The position numbers were made by a program, and so were the translations under genes. A DNA stretch of 64,000 nt from Streptomyces fructofermentans. Lineage in GTDB: Bacteria; Actinomycetota; Actinomycetes; Streptomycetales; Streptomycetaceae. The notes below the pieces were generated by a model. That model had not been told where the DNA came from and did not search any database. It was given only the letters and a program-made list of their open reading frames with translations. The stretch lies in the NCBI RefSeq assembly GCF_014651055.1, contig NZ_BMWD01000025.1:62001-126000 (forward strand), written 5' to 3'. Below are positions 24,978 to 33,898 of the stretch, in pieces. How positions within the stretch are numbered: position 1 is the stretch's first letter; every line of letters begins with the position of its first letter.

Positions 24978-27013
24978 CGCAGGAACGCGGCGGCGACGCC
25001 GGCGTCGACCGGGACGTGCAGTCCGGTGGTGTGCGTCAGGTCGCCGCCCGTCAGGGCGAAGACGGCGTTCGCCACGTGCTCGGGCAGCACCTCGCGCTTG
25101 AGGATGGTCCGCTGGGCGTAGAACTCGCCGAGCTTCTCCTCCTCGATGCCGTACGTGGCCGCCCGCTGGGCGCCCCAGCCGCCGGCGAAGATGCCCGAGC
25201 CGCGCACGACCCCGTCGGGGTTGACGCCGTTGACCCGGATGCCGTGCTCGCCCAGCTCGGCCGCGAGCAGCCGCACCTGGTGGGCCTGGTCGGCCTTGGT
25301 CGCCGAGTACGCGATGTTGTTGGGGCCGGCGAACACGGCGTTCTTGGACGCGATGTAGACGACGTCGCCGCCCAGGCCCTGCGCGATCATCACGCGGGCC
25401 GCCTCGCGCGAGACGAGGAAGGAGCCGCGCGCCATGATGTCGTGCTGGAGGTCCCAGTCCGCGGCGGTGGTCTCCAGGAGGGGCTTGGAGATGGAGATGC
25501 CGGCGTTGTTCACGACGAGGTCGACGCCGCCGAAGGCGAGCACCGCGTCCTTGAACGCCTCGGTGATCTGCTCCTCGGAGGTCACGTCGGCGGTGACGGC
25601 GACCGCCCTGTCGGGCCCGCCCAGCGCGGCGGCGACCTCGGCCGCGTTGTGCGCGTTCAGGTCGGCGACCACGACGCAGGCGCCCTCGGCGACCAGCCGT
25701 TCGGCGATGGCCCGGCCGATGCCGCTGCCGGCGCCCGTCACCAGTGCCACCCGGGTGGCCAGCGGCTTGGGCGCGGGCATCCGGCGCAGCTTGGCCTCCT
25801 CGAGGGCCCAGTACTCGATGCGGAACTTCTCGGACTCCTCGATGGGCGCGTAGGTGGAGACCGCCTCGGCCCCGCGCATCACGTTGATCGCGTTGACGTA
25901 GAACTCGCCGGCCACGCGGGCGGTCTGCTTGTCCTTGCCGAAGCTGAACATGCCGACCCCGGGGACGAGCACGACGGCGGGGTCCGCGCCGCGCATCGCG
26001 GGGGAGTCGGCGTCGGCGTGCCGCCCGTAGTAGGCCGCGTACTCGGCGCGGTACTCCGTGTGCAGCTCCTTCAGGCGGGCCACCGCCTCGTCGAGGGGCG
26101 CGGCCGGCGGCAGGTCCAGGACCAGCGGCCGGACCTTGGTGCGCAGGAAGTGGTCGGGGCAGGAGGTGCCGAGGGCGGCGAGGCGCGGGTGCTCGGCGCT
26201 CGCGAGGAAGTCGAGGACGACGTCGGAGTCGGTGTAGTGGCCGACCTGCGGGCGGTCCTGGGAGGCCAGCGACCTGATCACGGGCGCGAGCGCCGCGGCC
26301 CGGTCCCGGCGCTCGGCGGGGGCGAGCGCCCCGTACCCCTCGACGGCGGGGCCGAAGGGCTCGGGCCTGCCGCGTTCGGCGAGGAAGGCCTCGGCGGTGC
26401 GGATGATGTGCAGCGAGTTGCGCTCGCACTCCTCGGAGGTGTCGCCCCACGCGGTGATGCCGTGCCCGCCGAGGACGCAGCCGATCGCCCGCGGGTTGGC
26501 GGCCTTGACGGCGGCGATGTCGAGGCCGAGTTGGAAGCCGGGGCGGCGCCAGGGCACCCAGACGACGGTGTCGCCGAAGCACTCGGCGGTCAGTTTCTCG
26601 CCGTCGGCCGCGCAGGCCAGCGCGATGCCGGAGTCGGGGTGCAGATGGTCGACGTGCGCCGCGTCGACGAGTCCGTGCATGGCGGTGTCGATCGAGGGGG
26701 CGGCCCCGCCCTTGCCGTGCAGGCAGTAGTCGAACGCGGCGACCATCTCGTCCTCGCGCTCGACGCCCGGGTACACGTCCTTGAGCGCCCGGAGGCGGTC
26801 CAGCCGCAGTACGGCCAGTCCCGGCCCGGTCAGCGTGCCGAGGTCGCCGCCCGATCCCTTGACCCACATCAGGTCGAGGTCGCCGCCGGTCACGGGGTCG
26901 GTGCCGGTGCCCTTGGCGGAGGTGTTGCCGCCCGCGTAGTTGGTGTTGCGCGGGTCGGCGCCGAGCCGGTGGGAACGGGCGAGGAGGTCGGCGGCTTCGG
27001 GGTGGGGTGCCAT
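24974..27013 (-). CDS. Bifunctional rhamnulose-1-phosphate aldolase / lactaldehyde dehydrogenase
   Basis: A 679-residue fusion. Residues 1-400 form a class II aldolase domain (GGNTSAKG, the metal site HVDHLHPDSG and GGHGITAWGD). Residues about 420-679 form a short-chain dehydrogenase with the NAD site TGAGSGIG (about 424) and catalytic YSATK (about 568). Proteins of this build (RhaEW/YuxG type) cleave rhamnulose 1-phosphate to DHAP and L-lactaldehyde, and the dehydrogenase half oxidises lactaldehyde to L-lactate. This is why lutABC downstream makes sense. It follows the isomerase gene by 161 bases and overlaps the kinase gene by four. Confidence 0.94.
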   Translation of the reverse strand: MAPHPEAADLLARSHRLGADPRNTNYAGGNTSAKGTGTDPVTGGDLDLMWVKGSGGDLGTLTGPGLAVLRLDRLRALKDVYPGVEREDEMVAAFDYCLHGKGGAAPSIDTAMHGLVDAAHVDHLHPDSGIALACAADGEKLTAECFGDTVVWVPWRRPGFQLGLDIAAVKAANPRAIGCVLGGHGITAWGDTSEECERNSLHIIRTAEAFLAERGRPEPFGPAVEGYGALAPAERRDRAAALAPVIRSLASQDRPQVGHYTDSDVVLDFLASAEHPRLAALGTSCPDHFLRTKVRPLVLDLPPAAPLDEAVARLKELHTEYRAEYAAYYGRHADADSPAMRGADPAVVLVPGVGMFSFGKDKQTARVAGEFYVNAINVMRGAEAVSTYAPIEESEKFRIEYWALEEAKLRRMPAPKPLATRVALVTGAGSGIGRAIAERLVAEGACVVVADLNAHNAAEVAAALGGPDRAVAVTADVTSEEQITEAFKDAVLAFGGVDLVVNNAGISISKPLLETTAADWDLQHDIMARGSFLVSREAARVMIAQGLGGDVVYIASKNAVFAGPNNIAYSATKADQAHQVRLLAAELGEHGIRVNGVNPDGVVRGSGIFAGGWGAQRAATYGIEEEKLGEFYAQRTILKREVLPEHVANAVFALTGGDLTHTTGLHVPVDAGVAAAFLR

Positions 27014-27174
27014 GTCCTGGGTCCTTTGAAGAGAGTGTCTGCGTCTGCGTCGGCTTGAGCGGGGCGCGGGACCGCGGTGCCCGGGAGCGGGCGGCCGGGC
27101 GGCGGGGGCGGCCGTCCGGACTCACGCCGCGGTGCGGTGGCCCGTTCGCTGGGCGGGAGGTTCGGGGCGCCTGA

Positions 27175-28335
27175 TCAGGCGCCCCAGCCGGCCTGCTGTC
27201 CGCCGACGCGCTCCTCGGCGATGCGCGCTGCCCAGCCGGAGGCGTGGTAGGCGGCGATGGGGTCGGGGTCCAGGCCCAGTTCCTGGCGGACCTCGGCCAC
27301 CAGCGGCCGCACGTCCGTGTTGTACGCGTCCATGACCACGGCGTTCGCGGCGAGGACGTCACCCGAGCGCTGTGCGGCCGTCAGGGCCTCGCGGTCCACG
27401 AGGAGTGCCTTCGCGGTGGCCTCCTGCACGTTCATCACCGAGCGGATGATCGCGGGGATCTTCGCCTCGATGTTGTGGCACTGGTCGAGCATGAACGCCA
27501 CGTCCGGGGTGAAGCCGCCGCCGCGGATGACCTCGTACATGATCCGGAAGAGCTGGAAGGGGTCGGCCGCGCCCACCATCAGGTCGTCGTCGGCGTAGAA
27601 CCGCGAGTTGAAGTCGAACGCGCCGAGCTTCCCCTCGCGCAGCAGCGTCGCGACGATGAACTCGATGTTGGTGCCGGGCGCGTGGTGGCCGGTGTCGACG
27701 ACGACCTGCGCCTTGGGCCCGAGCTTGAGGCAGTGCGCGTACGCGGTGCCCCAGTCCGGCACGTCGGTCGCGTAGAAGGCCGGCTCGAAGAACTTGTACT
27801 CCAGGAGCATCCGCTGGTCGTCCCCGAGGCGCTCGTACACCCGGGCCAGGCCTTCGGCGAGCCGGTCCTGGCGCTCGCGGATGTCGTCCTGGCCGGGATA
27901 GTTCGTGCCGTCCGCGAACCACAGCTTCAGGTCCTTGGACCCGGTGGCGTCCATGATGTCGACGCAGTCGAGCAGATGGTCCACGGCCTTGCGGCGCACG
28001 GCCGCGTCCGGGTGGCAGACGCTGCCGAGCCGGTAGTCGTCGTCCTGGAAGGTGTTGGAGTTGATCGCCCCCAGCTTCACGCCGCGCTCCTCGGCGTGCT
28101 TGGCGAGAGCCGTGTAGTCCTCGACCCGGTCCCAGGGGATGTGCAGCGCCACGGTCGGGGCGGCCCCGGTGAACTCGTGCACCTTCGCGGCGTCGTCGAG
28201 CTTCTCGAAGGGGTCGCGCGGCACTCCGGGCTGCGCGAACACCTTGAAGCGGGTTCCCGAGTTCCCGTACGCCCATGACGGCGTCTCTACTGCCTGGGTC
28301 TTGAGAGCGGCCTTCACCGCGGCGAGCTCGGTCAC
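27175..28335 (-). CDS. rhaI: L-rhamnose isomerase
   Basis: A 386-residue TIM-barrel isomerase of the broad-specificity RhaI (Pseudomonas stutzeri-like) type rather than the E. coli RhaA type. Segments include WAYGNSGTRFKVFAQPGVPRDP, the metal-site strand LLEYKFFEPAFYATDVPDWG, VVDTGHHAPGTNIEF and FDFNSRFYADDDLMVGAADPFQLF. It converts L-rhamnose to L-rhamnulose using divalent metal. It is the first gene of the minus-strand arm and is transcribed from a consensus promoter with a LacI-type operator just downstream of the -10. The length is normal. Confidence 0.94.
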   Translation of the reverse strand: MTELAAVKAALKTQAVETPSWAYGNSGTRFKVFAQPGVPRDPFEKLDDAAKVHEFTGAAPTVALHIPWDRVEDYTALAKHAEERGVKLGAINSNTFQDDDYRLGSVCHPDAAVRRKAVDHLLDCVDIMDATGSKDLKLWFADGTNYPGQDDIRERQDRLAEGLARVYERLGDDQRMLLEYKFFEPAFYATDVPDWGTAYAHCLKLGPKAQVVVDTGHHAPGTNIEFIVATLLREGKLGAFDFNSRFYADDDLMVGAADPFQLFRIMYEVIRGGGFTPDVAFMLDQCHNIEAKIPAIIRSVMNVQEATAKALLVDREALTAAQRSGDVLAANAVVMDAYNTDVRPLVAEVRQELGLDPDPIAAYHASGWAARIAEERVGGQQAGWGA

Positions 28336-28398
28336 TTCGGGGCTCCTGTGACATCGGTTCTGGCAATCGGAAGGAACAACGCCTGAACAGCTTCGGTC

Positions 28399-28410
28399 TG
28401 AAACGATTCA
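28399..28410. promoter_or_regulatory. LacI-type operator for the rhaI arm
   Basis: TGAAACGATTCA, a near-palindrome with the central CG typical of LacI-family sites and one mismatch between halves. It lies about 64 bases upstream of the rhaI start, immediately downstream of the -10 of the minus-strand promoter at 28419-28447, where bound repressor would block transcription. A matching site stands at 28564-28575. Confidence 0.65.
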
Positions 28411-28418
28411 GAAGGCTG

Positions 28419-28447
28419 AAGCTATGAGCACCCCGAAGGGCTGTCAA
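28419..28447 (-). promoter_or_regulatory. Promoter for the rhaI arm
   Basis: Read on the minus strand: a consensus -35 TTGACA (28442-28447), a 17-base spacer and a -10 TAGCTT (28419-28424). The predicted start is near 28412, next to the operator at 28399-28410. The spacing and -35 match are as good as any in this window. Confidence 0.65.
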
Positions 28448-28519
28448 CCCCCCGGGCGCGGACGGCTCTTCGTGACTCGGTTGTGACCTTGTCCTATCGA
28501 AAATTTCGGACAGTACCCA

Positions 28520-28549
28520 TTGACGTGACCTGGGCTACATGCCTAACGT
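28520..28549 (+). promoter_or_regulatory. Promoter for the rhamnose importer arm
   Basis: A -35 TTGACG (28520-28525), an 18-base spacer and a -10 TAACGT (28544-28549). The predicted start near 28556 lies just before the operator at 28564-28575, mirroring the arrangement on the other strand. Confidence 0.55.
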
Positions 28550-28563
28550 CCCGGCAACCTAGT

Positions 28564-28575
28564 TGAAACCTTTCA
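28564..28575. promoter_or_regulatory. LacI-type operator for the rhamnose importer arm
   Basis: TGAAACCTTTCA, the same half sites as the element at 28399-28410 with one change at the centre. It lies 43 bases upstream of the ATPase start and just downstream of the plus-strand promoter. The LacI-family regulator at 35403-36428 is the expected ligand-responsive repressor. Confidence 0.6.
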
Positions 28576-28618
28576 CGACGTCGTGAGGCCGCACTGCCCG
28601 CGTCGTTGAGGAGCCCTC

Positions 28619-30133
28619 ATGACCCTCCGGTCCGACGCGGGTCCGGCCCCCGTGCTGGCGCTCAAGGACATCTCGAAGTCCTTCGGCGCCGTACGCGCCC
28701 TGCGGGACGTGTCCCTCGAACTGTTCCCCGGCGAAGTGCACGCACTCGCCGGCGAGAACGGCGCGGGCAAGTCGACCCTGATCAAGACGCTCGCCGGCGT
28801 GCACCGACCCGATGCCGGCCAGGTGCTCCTGGACGGCGAACCCACCGTCTTCCACGGTCCCGCCGACGCCCGCGACGCGGGCATCGCGGTGATCTACCAG
28901 GAGCCCACGCTCTTCCCCGACCTCTCGATCGCCGAGAACATCTTCATGGGCCGCCAGCCGCGCCGCGCCCTCGGCCGCATCGACCACAAGGCCACCCACG
29001 CCGAGACACTCGCCCTGATGCGGCGGCTCGGCGTCGAACTCGACCCCGACCGCCCGGCACGCGGCCTGTCCATCGCCGACCAGCAGATCGTCGAGATCGC
29101 CAAGGCGCTCTCCTTCGACGCCCGCGTCCTGATCATGGACGAGCCGACCGCCGCCCTCACCGGCAGCGAGGTGGCACGCCTCTTCGGCGTCGTCCGCGCC
29201 CTGCGCGAGCAGGGCTCGGCCGTGCTGTTCATCTCGCACCGGCTGGAGGAGATCTTCCAGATCTGCCGCCGGGTCACCACCCTGCGCGACGGCGCCCTCA
29301 TCTCCAGCGAGCCGATCGACGGCATGACCGAGGACGACCTCGTACGCCGCATGGTCGGCCGCGACCTGGACGAGCTCTACCCGAAGCAGGACGTCGAGGC
29401 GGGCGAAGTCGCCCTCAGCGTGCGGCGCCTGACCCGCGAGGGCGTCTTCACCGACGTCTCCTTCGACGTCCGGCGCGGCGAGATCGTCGGCCTCGCCGGA
29501 CTCGTCGGCGCCGGACGCACCGAGGTCGCCCGCGCCGTCTTCGGCGTCGACCGCTGGGACGCCGGGGAGGTCGAGATCGACGGACGGAGCCTGACGAACG
29601 GCGCGCCCTCCACGGCCATGGCCGCGGGCCTCGCCCTCGTACCCGAGGACCGCCGGGCCCAGGGCCTCGTGATGGACATGTCCATCGAGCGCAACATCGG
29701 CCTCACCGGCCTGCGGTCGACCGTCAGGGCGGGGCTCATGGACCGCGGCGCCGAACGCAGCCGCTCACTGGACTGGGCGGTCAAGCTCCAGGTCAAGTAC
29801 GCCCGGATCGCCGACACCGTGTCCACCCTCTCCGGAGGCAACCAGCAGAAGGTCGTCCTCGCCAAGTGGCTCGCCACCGGCCCCAAGGTGCTCATCGTCG
29901 ACGAACCGACCCGCGGCATCGACGTCGGCACGAAGGCCGAGGTGCACCGGCTGCTCAGCCAACTCGCCGCCGACGGTGTCGCCGTCCTGATGATCTCCTC
30001 CGACCTGCCCGAGATCCTCGGCATGGCCGACCGGGTCCTCGTGATGCACGAGGGCCGGCTCACCGCCGAGATCCCGAGGTCCGAGGCCACCGAGGAGTCC
30101 GTGATGGCCGCTGCCACCGGGAGGGCCGCGTGA
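28619..30133 (+). CDS. rhaT: Rhamnose ABC importer, ATPase
   Basis: A 504-residue tandem ATPase of the RbsA/RhaT sugar class. The N-terminal domain has Walker A AGENGAGKST (about 44-53), Walker B VLIMDEPTAAL and a DGALISSEPID segment. The C-terminal domain has the degenerate P-loop GLVGAGRTE, an intact STLSGGNQQKVVLAKWL signature and IVDEPTRGIDVG. This asymmetry is normal for the class. It powers the two permeases that follow. The ATG comes after GAGGAGCC. The symbol follows the Rhizobium rhaSTPQ naming and rests on context: mutarotase, isomerase and kinase all lie beside it. Confidence 0.92.
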   Translation: MTLRSDAGPAPVLALKDISKSFGAVRALRDVSLELFPGEVHALAGENGAGKSTLIKTLAGVHRPDAGQVLLDGEPTVFHGPADARDAGIAVIYQEPTLFPDLSIAENIFMGRQPRRALGRIDHKATHAETLALMRRLGVELDPDRPARGLSIADQQIVEIAKALSFDARVLIMDEPTAALTGSEVARLFGVVRALREQGSAVLFISHRLEEIFQICRRVTTLRDGALISSEPIDGMTEDDLVRRMVGRDLDELYPKQDVEAGEVALSVRRLTREGVFTDVSFDVRRGEIVGLAGLVGAGRTEVARAVFGVDRWDAGEVEIDGRSLTNGAPSTAMAAGLALVPEDRRAQGLVMDMSIERNIGLTGLRSTVRAGLMDRGAERSRSLDWAVKLQVKYARIADTVSTLSGGNQQKVVLAKWLATGPKVLIVDEPTRGIDVGTKAEVHRLLSQLAADGVAVLMISSDLPEILGMADRVLVMHEGRLTAEIPRSEATEESVMAAATGRAA

Positions 30134-30224
30134 ACCGCGCACACGCGGCCACCGGGCCGCGGACGGACACGACGCCCGCACCACCGCAGCGTACGGGCGC
30201 ACCGGCGCACGAGAGGAGGACGGC

Positions 30225-31265
30225 ATGACGGTGACCGCACCCAACCCGGCACCCGCGGCCGAGGTGCCCAAGTCGAGCGGCACCCGCCTGGTCGACCGCG
30301 TCTTCAAGATGCGCGAACTCGCCATCCTGGCCGTCTTCCTGGTGATGATCGTCATCACCCAGATGGGCAACAGCGAGTTCCTGTCCGAGCAGGGCATCAA
30401 GGACCTGCTGCTCAACGCGACCATCCTCGTGCTGGTCGCCACCGGCCAGTCGCTGGTCGTCATCACCCGCAACGTCGACCTGTCGGTCGGCTCGACGCTC
30501 GGCATCAGCGCCTTCGCCGCCGGCACCTACCTCCAGGGCGGCGGGAACCCCGTCGTCGCCGTGGCGCTCGCCGTCCTGCTCGGCATCGGCTGGGGACTGG
30601 TCAACGGACTCCTCGTCAGCCTCGGCCAGGTGCCCGCGCTCGTCGTCACCCTCGGCACGCTCTACATCATCCGCGGCATCGACTCCATCTGGGTCGGCTC
30701 ACGGCAGATCACCGCGGCCAACCTGCCCGACGGATTCGTCGACTTCGGCTCCGGCGGCATCTCCGCGGTGCCCTGGCTCGCCCTGATCGCCCTCGCCGTG
30801 CTGATCGCGACCGCCTACTACCTCAAGCACTTCGGCAGCGGCCGCGAACTGTACGCGCTCGGCTCCAACCCGGAGGCCGCCCGCCTCGCCGGCATCCCCG
30901 TGCGCAAGCGCATCCTCGCCGCGTACACCTTCTGCGGAGCCCTCGCCGGGCTCGCCGGCGCCCTGTACCTCGCCCGGTTCGGCAACGTCGACTCCGGCAC
31001 CGGCAACGGCTACGAACTCACCGTCGTCAGCGCGGTCGTGGTCGGCGGCGTCGTCTTCACCGGCGGCTCCGGCAGCGTCTACGGCGCCGCTCTGGGCGCG
31101 CTGCTCCTCACCTCCATCAACAGCGTGCTGCCCGCCCTCGGCGTCAGTTCCGTCTGGGTGCTCGCCATCAACGGCATCCTGCTCATCCTCGCCATCGCGG
31201 TCGACCGGATCGTCGCCCTGCGCGTGGCGACCGCCCTGAAGAAGAGGAACGCCCGCCATGGCTGA
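30225..31265 (+). CDS. rhaP: Rhamnose ABC importer, permease 1
   Basis: A 346-residue RbsC-type permease with about eight to ten hydrophobic segments. Typical motifs are LVVITRNVDLSVGSTLGISAF, GLVNGLLVSLGQVPALVVTLGTLYIIRGI and GSNPEAARLAGIPVRKRI. The ATG has a GAGGACGG site. It is 91 bases downstream of the ATPase gene, a gap that may hold a secondary start or nothing. It overlaps the second permease by eight bases. The inferred substrate is L-rhamnose. Confidence 0.92.
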   Translation: MTVTAPNPAPAAEVPKSSGTRLVDRVFKMRELAILAVFLVMIVITQMGNSEFLSEQGIKDLLLNATILVLVATGQSLVVITRNVDLSVGSTLGISAFAAGTYLQGGGNPVVAVALAVLLGIGWGLVNGLLVSLGQVPALVVTLGTLYIIRGIDSIWVGSRQITAANLPDGFVDFGSGGISAVPWLALIALAVLIATAYYLKHFGSGRELYALGSNPEAARLAGIPVRKRILAAYTFCGALAGLAGALYLARFGNVDSGTGNGYELTVVSAVVVGGVVFTGGSGSVYGAALGALLLTSINSVLPALGVSSVWVLAINGILLILAIAVDRIVALRVATALKKRNARHG

Positions 31266-32283
31266 CTCCGCCCTCACGCGCGCCGTCCGCCGCTCCGCCC
31301 TGGTGCGGTGGGACGGGGCCGTCGGCGCCCTCCTGATCGTCGTCCTGCTGCTGTCCTTCACCACCGTGGACGGCTTCGGCAACGCCCTCAACCTGTCGTT
31401 CCTGATCGGCAACACCCTGCCCATCGCGCTGATCGCGCTGCCGATGACGCTGCTCGTGGTGTCCGGGGAGATCGACCTCTCGGTGGCCTCGACCGCGGGT
31501 CTGTCCGGCGCGGTGATGGGCGCCCTGTGGAACCAGGGCATGACCATCGAGACGATCATCCCGATCTGCCTGCTGCTCGGCGTGGTGTGCGGACTGGTCA
31601 ACGGCCTGCTGGTCACCCGGCTCGGCCTGCCCTCCCTGGCCGTCACCATCGGAACGCTCGCCGCCTACCGGGGCATCGCGCAGATCGTGCTCGGCTCGGA
31701 CGCGGTCACCGACTTCCCCACCCAGTACCTGGACTTCGCCTCCGGACGCATCGGCGACACGTTCGTCCCGTACGCGCTCCTCCCCTTCCTCGTGCTGCTC
31801 GCGATCGCCGTGGTCGCCCTGCACGCCACCCCGTTCGGGCGCTCGCTCTTCGCGGTCGGGGCCAGCGAGGAGGCCGCCCGGTTCGCCGGCATCCGCGTCA
31901 AGCGGCAGAAGCTGGTCCTGTTCACGGTGACGGGGCTGATGGCCTCGCTCACCGGCATCTTCTGGGCGCTGCACTACGCCAGCGCCCGCTTCGACAACGC
32001 CACGGGGCTCGAACTCTCCGTCGTGGCGGCAGTACTGCTCGGCGGCATCGACTTCGACGGCGGCAAGGGCACGCTCGGCGGCGCGATCGCGGGAGTCTTC
32101 CTGCTCGGCGCGCTGCAGAACGTGATGAGCCTCCAGGACGTCTCCGCCCAGTCGCAGATCGTCGTCACCGGCGTCCTGCTCGTCCTCTCCGTGCTCGCCC
32201 CCCGGGTCGCACGGCAGATCTCCGTCGCGAGGGCGGGCCGCAGAGCCGCCTCCGCACCCACCTCTGCACCCACCTCCCCGTAA
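31258..32283 (+). CDS. rhaQ: Rhamnose ABC importer, permease 2
   Basis: A 341-residue permease paralogous to the previous one: LLVVSGEIDLSVASTAGLSGA, GLVNGLLVTRLGLPSLAVTIGTLAAYRGIAQ and GASEEAARFAGIRVKRQ. A pair of distinct permeases is characteristic of the rhamnose subclass, where ribose systems use one. The ATG is preceded by AAGAGGAACG inside the upstream gene. The C-terminal 20 residues are Ala/Pro/Ser rich and carry no motif. Confidence 0.92.
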   Translation: MADSALTRAVRRSALVRWDGAVGALLIVVLLLSFTTVDGFGNALNLSFLIGNTLPIALIALPMTLLVVSGEIDLSVASTAGLSGAVMGALWNQGMTIETIIPICLLLGVVCGLVNGLLVTRLGLPSLAVTIGTLAAYRGIAQIVLGSDAVTDFPTQYLDFASGRIGDTFVPYALLPFLVLLAIAVVALHATPFGRSLFAVGASEEAARFAGIRVKRQKLVLFTVTGLMASLTGIFWALHYASARFDNATGLELSVVAAVLLGGIDFDGGKGTLGGAIAGVFLLGALQNVMSLQDVSAQSQIVVTGVLLVLSVLAPRVARQISVARAGRRAASAPTSAPTSP

Positions 32284-32307
32284 CCTCCGTCGAAAGGCTC
32301 CACCACC

Positions 32308-33390
32308 ATGTCCTCCACCAAGCTCCGCCGGGCCTGTGCGGCCCTGGCCGCCGTCACCTCGCTCGCCCTGGCCGCGACGGCCTGCGGCGGCACCTCCAAG
32401 GACGACGTCAAGGACGAGGGCGGCTCGAACGCCACGGCCGGCAAGGCCGACCCGAACGCCGCGACCAAGAAGGGCCTGACCGTCGGCTTCCTGCCCAAGC
32501 AGGTCAACAACCCGTACTTCACCACCGCTGACAAGGGCGGCGAGAAGGCCCTCACCGAGCTGGGCTCCAAGTACAAGGAGGTCGGTCCCAGCAGCGCCAC
32601 GGACACCTCCGGCCAGGTGAGCTACGTCAACACGCTCACCCAGCAGCAGGTCGACGCGATGGCCGTCTCCGCGCAGGACCCGGGCGCCCTGTGCACCGCG
32701 CTCAAGCAGGCCATGAAGAACGGCATCAAGGTCGTCACGTACGACTCCGACACCAAGGCCGACTGCCGCAACGCCTTCGTCTCGCAGGCCAGCGCCGAGG
32801 CCCTCGGCCGCACCGAGGTGCAGCTCCTCGCCGAACAGCTCGACTACAAGGGCGAGATAGCGATCCTGTCCGCCGCGCAGACCGCCACGAACCAGAACAC
32901 CTGGATCGAGTTCATGAAGGACGAACTCAAGGATCCGAAGTACAAGGACATGAAGCTCGTCAAGGTCGCCTACGGCAACGACGACGCCCAGCAGTCCTTC
33001 CAGCAGACCCAGGGCCTGCTCCAGGAGCACCCGAAGCTGAAGGGGATCATCTCCCCGACCACGGTCGGCATCAAGGCCGCCGCCCAGTACCTGTCGGGCT
33101 CCAAGTACAAGGGCAAGGTCAAGCTGACCGGCCTCGGCACCCCGAACGACATGCGCAAGTACGTGAAGAACGGCACCGTCGAGGCCTTCGAGCTGTGGGA
33201 CCCGGCGCAGCTCGGCGCGCTCGCCGCGCACACCGCCGTCGCGCTGTCGTCCGGCCAGATCACCGGCAAGGAGGGCGAGACCTTCAAGGCCGGCGACATG
33301 GGCACCTTCACCATCGGCAAGGACGGCGTGATCGACCTCGGCAAGCCGACCGTCTTCGACAAGAAGAACATCGACCAGTTCAACTTCTGA
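32308..33390 (+). CDS. rhaS: Rhamnose-binding lipoprotein
   Basis: A 360-residue periplasmic-binding-protein-like (Peripla_BP_4) lipoprotein. The signal ends at the lipobox ATAC (Cys26), followed by a Gly/Ser/Asp linker. The mature domain begins GLTVGFLPKQVNNPYFTTADKGGEKALTELG, the usual opening of sugar-binding proteins of this class, and contains ISAQDP-like and GLGTPNDMRKYVKNGTVEAFELWDP segments. It captures rhamnose at the membrane surface for the two permeases. It is 24 bases from the upstream permease, with GAAAGG before the ATG. Lys and Asn content is higher than in neighbouring genes, normal for exported binding proteins. Confidence 0.92.
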   Translation: MSSTKLRRACAALAAVTSLALAATACGGTSKDDVKDEGGSNATAGKADPNAATKKGLTVGFLPKQVNNPYFTTADKGGEKALTELGSKYKEVGPSSATDTSGQVSYVNTLTQQQVDAMAVSAQDPGALCTALKQAMKNGIKVVTYDSDTKADCRNAFVSQASAEALGRTEVQLLAEQLDYKGEIAILSAAQTATNQNTWIEFMKDELKDPKYKDMKLVKVAYGNDDAQQSFQQTQGLLQEHPKLKGIISPTTVGIKAAAQYLSGSKYKGKVKLTGLGTPNDMRKYVKNGTVEAFELWDPAQLGALAAHTAVALSSGQITGKEGETFKAGDMGTFTIGKDGVIDLGKPTVFDKKNIDQFNF

Positions 33391-33417
33391 TCCGACCGAC
33401 TGCCCGGAGCGGCCTTC

Positions 33418-33738
33418 ATGCAGCGCGTCTGCTTCCTTCTCAAGGTCCGCGAGGACCGGCTCGACGAGTACCGCGAGCGGCACGCCGCCGTGTGGCCCGA
33501 GATGCTCGAAGCACTCTCGGCCACCGGCTGGCGCAACTACTCGCTCTTCCTGCGCGAGGACGGCCTGCTGGTCGGGTACCTGGAGACGGAGGACTTCGCC
33601 GCCGCGCAGGCGGGCATGGAGGCCGCCGGGGTCAACGCCCGGTGGCAGGCCGAGATGGCGCCGTTCTTCGAATCGCTGGACGGCGCCCGTCCCGACGAGG
33701 CCATGAGGCCGCTCACCGAGGTGTTCCACCTCGCCTGA
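33418..33738 (+). CDS. rhaM: L-rhamnose mutarotase
   Basis: A 106-residue RhaM/YiiL family protein. It shows KVREDRLDEYRERHAAVWPEMLEAL, GWRNYSLFLREDGLLVGYLETED and a C-terminal Trp-containing helix. It interconverts alpha and beta anomers of L-rhamnose, feeding the correct anomer to the isomerase. It lies 27 bases after the binding-protein gene in the importer operon. The presence of a mutarotase confirms that the operon is for rhamnose and not another deoxysugar. Confidence 0.95.
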   Translation: MQRVCFLLKVREDRLDEYRERHAAVWPEMLEALSATGWRNYSLFLREDGLLVGYLETEDFAAAQAGMEAAGVNARWQAEMAPFFESLDGARPDEAMRPLTEVFHLA

Positions 33739-33787
33739 CCGCGACCACCCCGCGACGGAACGGGCCCCGCCACCCACTACAGCCTCA

Positions 33788-33815
33788 CCCCGGCCCCCCG
33801 GCCCCCGGCCCCCGG
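33788..33815. repeat. GGCCCCC tandem microrepeat
   Basis: Three to four tandem units of CCCCCGG in the 160-base gap between rhaM and the secreted propeller gene. This is a simple C-rich tract prone to slippage. No copy of the rhamnose operator was seen in this gap, so the next gene may be read from the upstream operon. Confidence 0.6.
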
Positions 33816-33898
33816 CATCACGCGGCGCCCACCCGGCACTTCCGCACCCCGCTCTTCGCACCTGTTCGCCCTCCTCCCACCCGCCAGGAGCCCCGATC

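Noticed and set aside
33739..33898. Separate rhamnose operator in front of the propeller gene
   Set aside because: No TGAAAC-type palindrome was found in this gap; only a C-rich slippage tract is present.
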